NCBI GenBank assembly: GCA_903772945.1
Contig: CAICTM010000336.1
Location: forward strand, 1 to 64,000
Origin: Seminavis robusta
Lineage: Eukaryota; Bacillariophyta; Bacillariophyceae; Naviculales; Naviculaceae
Direction: 5' to 3'
DNA: 64,000 nt
The notes under the pieces: model-generated
Database searches by the model: none
What the model was told of the DNA's origin: nothing
The model's input: only the letters and a program-made list of their open reading frames with translations
Shown: positions 45,849 through 53,765 of the stretch, one piece after another
How positions within the stretch are numbered: position 1 is the first letter of the stretch
Layout: each line of letters opens with the position of its first letter
Made by a program: the position numbers and the translations under genes

Positions 45849-46501
45849 GGTGTTGGTTGTTGTTAGTGTTGTTTGTTTGTTTGTTTGTTTGTTTGTTGGG
45901 ATGAGAACCGTTGGATTGACTATTCCTGATTCTCAGTGTTTTGGTTTATGCTGCTTGGTGCAGCGATTGGAGGCTTCAAAACGATGATGATGTTGATGAC
46001 AACGATGCTTAGGGTATTGGAAGTGGGTCGTACCAACCGATCTTTGCTTGGTCGAGTGGACAGGGTGACCAACTAACTGGGTTCTGGTCTGTGTGGAGTC
46101 CATGTACAGGGCTGCATCGAAAAGTGAGACGCTCTGTGCGGTTTCCTTGCTTGCTCATGGTCCCTTGGTCTCTTGCCTTGAAAGACGTCAAGACTGAAAG
46201 TCCATGAACCAGTGGTGTAATTCCGGTGTCTTTAAACCTTCCGTTTCAGAGTTGAAAGTGCTCTTGGAGGCTTAACACCACCATGAATCAAGGTCTTTGG
46301 AGTGAGTCCATTGTCCATTGTTCCTTTCACGCGACCAACTTTTTGCTTTGACAGAAGTGGGACTGGGATTGTTCCACGTATCATACATGTAGTTTGCAGT
46401 GGCTTCTCAATTCTCAACTTCTTGTCGAGCAAGCCTCGGAAGGTAACGGTACTGGGCGAATAATAATACATGTACGTGAGAGGAAAAGGCTGAAAGAAAA
46501 G
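45849..46501. other. Spacer between copine gene and transposon
   Basis: The copine leader contains (TTTG)n at about 45870-45897 (CAAA on the coding strand). The rest is AT-rich and shows no gene. Confidence 0.45.
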
Positions 46502-46534
46502 TCAGGATTATATCACAGAGTAACTCACCCCGCT
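46502..46534 (+). repeat. Left terminal inverted repeat of the MULE
   Basis: 33 bp starting TCAGGATTATA and ending CACCCCGCT. It is the reverse complement of 50080-50112 except for two A/T differences (positions 12 and 22). Confidence 0.88.
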
Positions 46535-46553
46535 CTCGCCTAAGTAACTTTCT

Positions 46554-46753
46554 GTTTTCGTCCACCTGACTAAAACATGTTTTCGTCATCTTGACTAAAA
46601 CTAACATTGACCATCCTTCCCAAATCATGTTTTAGTCAACAAGGCTAAAACCTGTTTTAAACCTAAAGACCGAAACGTGTTTTAGTCAACAAGGCTAACA
46701 CCTGTTTTAAACCTAACGACCGAAACTTGTTTTAGTCCGTAAGACGAAACCAA
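46554..46753 (+). repeat. Left subterminal array, eight 25-bp units
   Basis: Eight abutting units of exactly 25 bp. The consensus form is GTTTTAGTC, 5 nt, GACTAAAAC, 2 nt, so each good copy is a 9-bp-arm palindrome. Unit 3 (46604-46628) is degenerate, and units 5 and 7 form a diverged GTTTTAAAC subtype that alternates with units 4 and 6. Confidence 0.88.
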
Positions 46754-47045
46754 ATCGACGCTTGTTCGCGTGGGTTTTGCCAGCCAAATGCCAGCGAAAT
46801 GGTCATAATTTCATTTGGATTTGGATTCACTCCACAAATCAACCCACATCCACAACAAGAACAACCTCCCACTCCATCCACAGCCAAATCTCCACATCTA
46901 TCCCCCCTCTGCACTCCCCACAGCCCAAGAAGACACACAGAGAGTCTCCTTACCATCACTGCCACTACTCCAGCACAGATCTCTAGCTGGAAAGAGCCCA
47001 AACACAAGGAACAAGCCTGTAAGTGCCCGGTGCAGTTTTTCACAC
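46754..47045. other. C/A-rich insert between the two left arrays
   Basis: This 292-bp block is rich in CCA/CAA on the plus strand. It holds a short ATG frame from 46799 and a good splice donor (CCTGTAAGT near 47020). It may be a leader exon of the plus-strand gene or filler DNA. No homology was recognised. Confidence 0.4.
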
Positions 47046-47345
47046 GTTTTCGTCGTACCGACCAAATCATGTTTTCGTCGTATTGGTTAAAACATGTTTT
47101 CGTCGTACCGACCAAATCATGCTTTCGTCGTATTGGTTGAAACATGTTTTCGTCGTACCAACCAAATCATGTTTTCGTCGTATTGGTTGAAACATGTTTT
47201 CGTCGTACCAACCAAATCATGTTTTCGTCGTACCGAGCAAAGCATGTTTTCGTCGTATTGGTTAAAACATGTTTTCGTCGTGTGGGTTAAAACATGTTTT
47301 CGTCGTGCTGCCCAAAGCTTGTTTTAGTCGTCCCTACCAAAAAAT
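47046..47345 (+). repeat. Internal array, twelve 25-bp units
   Basis: Twelve abutting 25-bp units begin GTTTTCGTCGT. The second half is of two types: ACCGACCAAATCAT-like and ATTGGTTGAAACAT-like. These alternate over the first six units and then become irregular. The array translates to a repeated peptide that is an artefact, not a gene. Confidence 0.9.
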
Positions 47346-47459
47346 TGATTCCTTCCTGTGATTATCTTAATGTTGAGGAATATTTCTTGATCCTTGTTGT
47401 TGACTCATACTCTTTCTCTTTTCTCTTCCTGTTCATTAGACTGACTGCCGATTGACATT

Positions 47460-47912
47460 ATGTCTACTTCAAGGAAGGGCAAGGGTGGTCGTGGCAAGCA
47501 GAACAAGTCTCCACAGGCAAAGTCCAGTGAGAAGTCCGCCAATCAGAAGGCTAGCATTCTTGATAAGAAAAGGAAGAATGTTATTGGTGCATCCTATGCC
47601 ACTCATTGCTACATGATCGGAGATCAATTGATCCCATTCAAATGGTACTTTGATGATGCGCCAGCACCTCAGCTTAATCCTCCCGAAGAACCCATGCCTC
47701 CCGAAGAACCCATGCCTGAACTTGGTGCTGTTGACAATGGCGAGAGACAAGAGACGAAGTACACTCAGTTCCTGAACCACAGCAACGCTTCCTTCTATCA
47801 CCGATATTGTTTATTGGAAATAGCAAACCCCGATACTTGTGCGGTGTACCATCTCTTTTTGTGGGGGAGAATCTTGGTCTTGAGAAACTCCTCAAGGTAC
47901 CTCGAGTTGTGA
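47460..47912 (+). CDS. Accessory open reading frame of the MULE, unknown
   Basis: The frame encodes 150 residues with a basic Lys/Gly/Ser-rich start (about 1-40), a hydrophobic/aromatic middle (ATHCYMIGDQLIPFKWYFDD), an acidic Pro/Glu repeat (PPEEPM twice) and a C-terminal part. Its last 115 bases overlap the 3' end of the transposase gene in antisense. No domain was recognised. TTTCATTAG-like acceptor sequence about 20 bases upstream could join it to a leader exon at 46754-47020. It may be a second protein of the element or a chance frame. Confidence 0.4.
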   Translation: MSTSRKGKGGRGKQNKSPQAKSSEKSANQKASILDKKRKNVIGASYATHCYMIGDQLIPFKWYFDDAPAPQLNPPEEPMPPEEPMPELGAVDNGERQETKYTQFLNHSNASFYHRYCLLEIANPDTCAVYHLFLWGRILVLRNSSRYLEL

Positions 47913-49699
47913 CAGAGTGCTGATCTTATGTTGTGCTCTTTAGCATTCCTGCGGGGTCTGTAAGTCCTGAATTGAGTGAGCCAATGCATGCAACGCTCTA
48001 ATGACTTCTGAAATTCCATCTCATTTTCGACTCCACCAGACATCATCCATGTGTAGACCCATTCAATGAAGGTCTCCTTTTGGTCTTTGCATAGTGGCTG
48101 GTCCATCATCATCATCTTGGATCCACATCCATCAATTGGTTTCCTGACCAAGTGAAAAACACAAAGACCATGGACTGCCTGTGGGTACAAGAGGGGCTGA
48201 TTTGCATCAAAAGCATTGTAGATTTTGCTGTCTCCATCACTGAGAACCAACTGGATTCTTGCAATTGCACTTTTGCCAAGGAGCAATGGCAATGCAGTGC
48301 TAAAGGTATAGTCAAATGTCCAGAAGCATTGGTTGCTTGTAAATCCTCTTACAGGACTAAAAATCTGCATCTCTGGACCAATGCAACAGGTAACAAACAA
48401 GGGTCTTCCTTGATTGTTGGTTCCCATGGTGACGTCCACCATCATCACCTCGGGATACATTTCAAACATCTTCCTCTCATCTTCTCTGCACCAGAAGACT
48501 GCCAGAACCACCTTTTTCCCGATCATCTGCTGCCTCCTAACCTCATCCTCTGCCTGATCCATGAGAATTGCAACCATTGCTTCTCCAAGACCAAGGAGAT
48601 CTTTGGTAGTCTTGAGCTTCAGTGCTTTCTTTGATGTGTTGCCATTCTCATCTTGTGTCTCTGCATATATGGTGACTGGCTGTGCTTCTAGCTGAGGATC
48701 TGGTTCTGGGTCGCTGATCTCTGGTGAGCGATGTCCATACTTGTCTTGAGCGATGTTAAGTGCTTTCTTCCTCAGCTCATACTTGTCACATGCAAGCAAA
48801 GTTGTACTTGACACTTCATGAAAAAGTGCCACATACCTCATCTTACGATCGTCTACTTGCACCTTCAGGTATTGAATCAATTCCTCAGCCTGTGTTTTTG
48901 GTGCTCTATTGGGATTGCGACCCTCAACCTTCTTCCTGTTGTAATCCAATTGCGCAGCAGTTACTTTTGCTCCAGTGAGCTCCTGTGTGAGAGTGACTGC
49001 AGCTCCAGAATGGGTCAATTGACTGAATCTCGCAGCTTGCTTCAATTCTTCTTTGGAAAAGGATGACAATGGCCGATTCTGTTCTGAAATTGGAATCCTC
49101 TTGTGATTGTGACAACCTTTCGACTTTTCTGTGAATCTAATGTACCAGTGCTTTCCTGGAATTAGAACAAGGAGGAATCGGAAGGGACATTTTTTCCCAC
49201 TAGGTGGGAGCTGAGTATAAGTCCTCTTGGCTTCGCTTCTGCCGTGATGGCGGTTGGCTGCATCTTTGTCCACAAGTCTGTCCACACGAATGTTATCCTT
49301 GTACAGATCAGCGGCTTTGCTGTTTGCGTTCTCTTTTCCTTGGTAAGCGATCTTGTCTCTATAACTCGTGGAGTACTTGCAGCCAATGTAAACATTGTAC
49401 CTTTCACCAACCTTCTCTGTTTTGATCACTTTGATTTGTGTATCCTCTTGCATGGCTGCTTCATTGATCCTCTTCACAAGACTTTTGTGGTAGTCAAAGG
49501 AGGGTTCATAGACATCTTTGGGAAGGATAAGTTCTCCACCAAGTGATTTGGAGCCAAAAGCTGTGTCATACTTGAAGACTTGACACAAATTGATCTTATC
49601 TTGCCCTTCAACATTGTCCAACAGAATCTGTGATGGTCTCCATGAGTGCTCCCCCTCCTGCAAATCCCCATGGAGGACTGCTGGTGGCAAGTTGGCCAT
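47798..49699 (-). CDS. MULE transposase
   Basis: The 633-residue protein starts at ATG 49699. An N-terminal zinc-finger-like DNA-binding part (about 60-205) has Cys107, Cys171, Cys196 and His198 in GCHNHK, resembling the WRKY-GCM1/FLYWCH type found in MULE proteins. The catalytic RNase H-like part contains VMMVDVTMGTN (Asp422), GFTSNQCFWTFDYTF, LVLSDGDSKIYNAF (Asp488/Asp490) and GLCVFHLV (Cys513/His516). The third acidic residue is probably a Glu near 562-568. The protein ends soon after the catalytic part, without an obvious SWIM zinc finger. There are no internal stops, so it may be active. It catalyses excision and insertion by binding the element ends; the 25-bp arrays are candidate sites. 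Confidence 0.88.
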   Translation of the reverse strand: MANLPPAVLHGDLQEGEHSWRPSQILLDNVEGQDKINLCQVFKYDTAFGSKSLGGELILPKDVYEPSFDYHKSLVKRINEAAMQEDTQIKVIKTEKVGERYNVYIGCKYSTSYRDKIAYQGKENANSKAADLYKDNIRVDRLVDKDAANRHHGRSEAKRTYTQLPPSGKKCPFRFLLVLIPGKHWYIRFTEKSKGCHNHKRIPISEQNRPLSSFSKEELKQAARFSQLTHSGAAVTLTQELTGAKVTAAQLDYNRKKVEGRNPNRAPKTQAEELIQYLKVQVDDRKMRYVALFHEVSSTTLLACDKYELRKKALNIAQDKYGHRSPEISDPEPDPQLEAQPVTIYAETQDENGNTSKKALKLKTTKDLLGLGEAMVAILMDQAEDEVRRQQMIGKKVVLAVFWCREDERKMFEMYPEVMMVDVTMGTNNQGRPLFVTCCIGPEMQIFSPVRGFTSNQCFWTFDYTFSTALPLLLGKSAIARIQLVLSDGDSKIYNAFDANQPLLYPQAVHGLCVFHLVRKPIDGCGSKMMMMDQPLCKDQKETFIEWVYTWMMSGGVENEMEFQKSLERCMHWLTQFRTYRPRRNAKEHNIRSALCHNSRYLEEFLKTKILPHKKRWYTAQVSGFAISNKQYR

Positions 49700-49865
49700 A
49701 GGTTTGATCGAGTTGTTTTGTTTGTTGATGTTGCCTCAAAGCGTGTTGTGTGTGCTGCTGAAAAAGCATGTTTTGGTCTCAGAAAGAAACAAGGTAAGCG
49801 AAACTTTGACAGAAAGAAAGAAAGAGGAGCCAAGCCAAATTTTCGTCTTTCTGACCTGTTTCTGT

Positions 49866-50065
49866 GTTTTGGTCGTCCGGACTAAATCATGTTTTGGTAA
49901 TTGGGAATAAAACGCGTAATAGTCATTAAGGTTAAAACAAGCTTTAGTAAATCGGAATAAAACAAGATTTAGTAAATCGGAATAAAACAAGCTTTAGTAA
50001 ATCGGAATAAAACATGATTTAGTAAATCGGAATAAAACGTGTTTTAGTCATTAGGACCAAAACTT
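49866..50065 (+). repeat. Right subterminal array, eight 25-bp units
   Basis: Eight abutting 25-bp units, mirroring the left array in number. Units 4 to 7 (49941-50040) are almost identical (GCTTTAGTAAATCGGAATAA or GATTTAGTAAATCGGAATAA type). Unit 8 (50041-50065) keeps the palindromic form GTTTTAGTC, 5 nt, GACCAAAAC. Confidence 0.88.
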
Positions 50066-50079
50066 CAGTTGGGTTTGCA

Positions 50080-50112
50080 AGCGGGGTGAGATACTCTGTG
50101 TTATAATCCTGA
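50080..50112 (-). repeat. Right terminal inverted repeat of the MULE
   Basis: 33 bp, the reverse complement of the left end with two mismatches. The next bases (tgaccacaca) do not repeat the left flank. Confidence 0.88.
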
Positions 50113-50481
50113 TGACCACACAGATTTGAAACCCAGGACTTCGTGAAGGGCGAGTTTGCAAAGCCAGCCCTTGCGTTGTACTGGTATTTGTAGGAGTGTT
50201 GTTAGAGAAGGCACGGCCGACAACTGGCCAACCAACAAGTTCTCCAAGAGGCTGTGGGGCAGCAGCTGAGACGATGCGTGAACCGCACCCAATCCCAGAC
50301 GTGGATAGGATGACGAATGATCAATCGAACTCAAGAGAAACACACAAAGCATTTGTCATTCGCCACCTTCCTCATCCCCCACATACCTTGAGCTCCAAGC
50401 AAATAAATCAGATCACAGCACTACCGCACTTCAAGCGAAAAAATTACCACGCAAGAACAGAAGGAAGGTAGCGAGGGAAGG
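50113..50481. other. Spacer between transposon and prolyl hydroxylase gene
   Basis: A 369-base region upstream of the hydroxylase. The transposon has inserted only about 370 bases from its start codon. No gene was found. Confidence 0.45.
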
Positions 50482-51273
50482 ATGGAAAAGCTGGAACTCC
50501 TGCCTGGACCAATCGACGGTCGGGGAGATGCAACACCGACAATAGCTTTTGTGCTTCGCGGATTTCTCTCACACGAAGAATGTCAGCACTACATACGCCT
50601 CGCTGAAGCACGGGGACTAGAACCCTGTGAATACGACCCCAAAGTGCGCCAAACCGAGCGATTAGAACTCCAGTCCGAAAGCATTGGATTGCTCTTGTGG
50701 CGACGCGCCAGAGAATTCTTGGAAGACGACATCGTGCTCAAGAAGAACGCCATTCCAGACGATGGCGGCTGGAGAGAGGGAATTCCACGCAACACACCCG
50801 AAGGAACATGGATACCCACACGAGTAAACCAACCCATTCGGATCTGTCGATATCAACCGGGAGGCTTCTTTCTGCCTCATCATGATGGCACTTGCCACCA
50901 TCACCCCACCGACGAACGTTCCCTCCAAACCATCATGGTGTATCTCAATGATGACTTCCGAGGTGGACCCACTCAGTTTTACAGCTCCAAGCAACGCCAC
51001 TACTGCCCAGGAGATCCGGCCAACAGAATTCACTCGTTTCAACCACAAACGGGGGATGCCCTGATCTTCTTTAGTGCCATCACCCACGACGGTGGAGCCG
51101 TGACTGAAGGCCAAAAGTATATTTTGCGCAGCGAAATCATGTATCAACGCAAGCAAGACGATTTGATAAGTCGGGCTGTTGAGCCGGATCATGACGACAC
51201 AATAGCGCTTGTTCCGGACGTAGACGGAGGTTTTGACTATCCGAGTGATGACGACGAGGAGGAGGCGGAGTAG
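50482..51273 (+). CDS. Prolyl 4-hydroxylase-like 2-oxoglutarate/Fe(II) dioxygenase
   Basis: The 263-residue protein has the double-stranded beta-helix motifs. RICRYQPGGFFLPHHDGT includes iron ligands His133 and Asp135. ITHDGG supplies the distal His202, and KYILRSEIMYQ (Lys212, Arg216) supplies the 2-oxoglutarate contact. FLSHEECQHYIRLAEARGLEP at the N-terminus is typical of the P4H alpha family. There is no signal peptide, so it is probably cytosolic or nuclear, unlike collagen-type enzymes. The tail is acidic (SDDDEEEAE). Its target is unknown. Single exon with ATG in context ggATGg. Confidence 0.82.
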   Translation: MEKLELLPGPIDGRGDATPTIAFVLRGFLSHEECQHYIRLAEARGLEPCEYDPKVRQTERLELQSESIGLLLWRRAREFLEDDIVLKKNAIPDDGGWREGIPRNTPEGTWIPTRVNQPIRICRYQPGGFFLPHHDGTCHHHPTDERSLQTIMVYLNDDFRGGPTQFYSSKQRHYCPGDPANRIHSFQPQTGDALIFFSAITHDGGAVTEGQKYILRSEIMYQRKQDDLISRAVEPDHDDTIALVPDVDGGFDYPSDDDEEEAE

Positions 51274-51355
51274 ACTGCCTTGGTCAACTAGTAACTCGCT
51301 AGCCTATTCATTCGTCAGTTTGCCACCAGTACGTTAATTGATAGTCCAGTGGACC

Positions 51356-53765
51356 TTATGAGCTAGTGCTATTCCAACAAGTACAGTTACAGCCACAGAG
51401 GAGGCTGGTACAGTCAAATGACAAACCCTGTATCATATCACATTCATCCCATGCATTTCCAACACAGGTACCATTGAAGTTGCAAACAGCTTCAGGAATT
51501 GTACCAGATAAGAGTGGGTTCCCTTCCAAGGTCAATGTATGGAGTATCGGCTGAAGAGCAGACAACTCATATGGCACCGTGCCAGAAAAAGAATTATTGG
51601 CAAATGTAAGATGGCCGACAGATGAAAGTTGGCCCAGTTCACTGGGAATTTGGCCAGACAACAACTGGTTTCCTTGCAAATCTAGCTCCTGAAGCCTTGA
51701 CAAGACCCCAAGCTCTGTTGGGATGGTTCCGGAAAGTGAATTGCCACGCAGGTTGAGTGTAATTGTAAGGTTGGTAAGGAGTCCAAGTTCGCTTGGAACA
51801 GTCCCGTGAAACCTGTTGCCACGAAGTGTTAGCGTGGTCAATAATGTAAGTTGTCCCAACTCTGATGGGACGGTACCATGGAACAGGTTGTTGCGAGGTG
51901 GGAAAAGGGTTAGGCTTGAGAGAAGACCCATCTCTGTGGGCAGTGTGCCGGTGAACTTGTTGCTATTCATTGTGAACATATGGAGTTTCCCAAGCTCGCC
52001 AAATTCAGAAGGAATGCTACCTGTTTTTTCACGGAGATGTGTGGAGTGAGTCAATTGAGGAATTTTGCAAAGGGGCCAAAAATCAACCATTTAACCTACC
52101 AGAAAGGTCACACCGATCTAGGATAAGAAATGTCAACATGGATAGCCTTCCAATCTCTGCTGGGATGGAGCCCTGCAACTGTGGGTGCACAGGCAAAATT
52201 AGATGAGAAAGATTGCTCAGCCTCCAAATGTCCATGGGAATGTGTCCTTGAAAACCACAGTTTCGACATTGAAAGACTTGAAGGTTGGTCAACAACCCAA
52301 CTTCCGAGGGGATTGCTCCAGTGCCCTTGATGTCAGAGAATGCAATCCCGTGCAGTGCTGTTAGTTGCCCAACAAATGTAGAGATTTCACCGTGTAATGA
52401 GTTAGAGACACCAGACAATGTCTGAAGGGATGTCATCATGTAGATCTCTTGGGGCAATGCGCCCACAAGATTGTTTCTGTTCAGCCACAAATGTTGGTAT
52501 GTACCATCATCATTACAATGGTGGTGGGGCATTGGTTCCATGTAGCCAGCAAGAAACTCCTCATAGATGTTTGATATGACTTCTTTGTTGGCAAAATCAG
52601 GTGAGTTGTACCATTCACACTCATGTATTTGGTGGTCAAGCCAACTATCATTATTGGTCCACGCTTCTCCTCCAGTGGAATAGAATAGTGTGACAAGGGC
52701 AAACCTTTGCATGATGCGGTCTTCTGGCAGAGAGACTGGAAATTCCATATCTTCCAACAGCCACTGCCAGGCTTTGGATTGAGGAGAATCGGTCTGCTCG
52801 GTGATGGCCAGAATGGTTTCTCCTGGTAGTAGAGACATGATGTAGTCATCAGAGGATGTGGGCATTTGTGAAGACATTTGTGAAGGCATGGCGCTTGGTG
52901 TTGCTTCCCATGTAAGTGTCATGTTGGCTCCTTCGTTCTTGGGAATGAGAATCACCAGCATTATGATCAAGAATATGAAGATAACTGCTGCCAGTATGAC
53001 TTTCATCAAAAGCCGTTTCATGAAGTCTTTTCTCAAGAGGGATGAATCCATGTCTAATTCTTCAGCCTGGGGCAGATCCTCCGCTACCAGATTTGCCACA
53101 ACCAACCCGCTACTGTCCTCCACAGTAGAGATATCTTCAGCCGCTGTATTTGATTCAGTAGAATCGATTTCAACATTGGTTTCTTGTATGCCCGGACCAG
53201 CAACAGCGATTGCTCCAGGCTGTATCTGCAGCTCAATGTTTGGCCCTTGGGCAAGTCTTGGTGGAGCACAAGCAAACTCTTCATCCATCTCATCCTCTTC
53301 CAAGGCTGATTCATCAGTTGGCTCCCATTTTCTATGCGGTTCTTGCAGGAGATTCAAAATGGAGCGGTCTTCAAGGTCATTTTCCTCTTTGTCCTTTGCT
53401 TGGAGTTCTTGTGGCAGATCTTCCTGATCCATTACAGCCACTGCCAAGACATCTAATTGACCAAGGGCCGAAATGTTGTTGGCTGGGCTCCAATGGTAGG
53501 ACGGATCAGTATTGCTACCGGTAGGTGGTTGGAAACGTGTGGAAGAACTGTTTGGTGGCACAGTAATAGCCAATGCTTGCCTTGTGCTCTCAGTTTTACC
53601 CAATTTCTGTAGCTCAAATTCACTGTTGCTGTTGACAGTAGTGCTCGATACCCGTGGTCGCACCACATGCTCAATGATGTCAAACTCTTCTGATTCCTCT
53701 CGGACGTGGAGAGAAGAAGCAGCAGAAGGGTGACCTGCTGCAGACTTGCCTTCCTCAGAATTCAT
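51356..53765 (-). CDS. Type II transmembrane LRR protein (paralogue C), two exons
   Basis: Exon 1 is 53765-52100 and exon 2 is 52020-51356, separated by a 79-nt GTAGGT...ACAG intron in phase 1, giving 776 residues. The preceding TTG in the same frame was not used because MNSEEGKSAAG matches the start of paralogue B. The cytoplasmic part has the EEFDIIEHVVRPR patch but lacks the tandem PGAY repeat of B. The membrane helix is at about 252-272. The outer N-cap ends in HECEWYN, followed by about ten LRRs and a Cys cap ending LCGCNCTC. Exon 2 is exactly the same length as in B (665 nt), and the intron is almost the same sequence. It is therefore a recent duplicate of B, on the opposite strand. No disabling change is seen. 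Confidence 0.87.

Larger units (their letters stand above)
46502..50112. mobile_element. Mutator-like (MULE) DNA transposon with palindromic subterminal arrays
   Basis: The element is about 3.6 kb, bounded by 33-bp terminal inverted repeats (46502-46534 and 50080-50112) with two mismatches. Inward of the ends lie arrays of a 25-bp unit (8 copies left, 8 copies right), and a further 12-copy array lies before the first open frame. Inside are a MULE transposase on the minus strand and a smaller frame on the plus strand. A target-site duplication of 9-11 bp, usual for Mutator, is not evident next to either end. Either the true ends differ by a few bases, the flanks have mutated, or the element has recombined. 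The long, uninterrupted transposase frame suggests recent activity. Confidence 0.85.

Noticed and set aside
47094-47327. Open frame encoding a repeated MFSSYWLKHVFVV-like peptide
   Set aside because: It is simply translation of the 25-bp array; the period and composition follow the DNA repeat.
47046-47345. CRISPR-like regular array
   Set aside because: The 25-bp units abut each other with no unique spacers, the host is eukaryotic, and the same unit occurs near both ends of a transposon.
46490-50125. Target-site duplication around the transposon
   Set aside because: Flanks (ending gaaagaaaag on the left, starting tgaccacaca on the right) do not match for 8-11 bases under any of the nearby end choices I tried.
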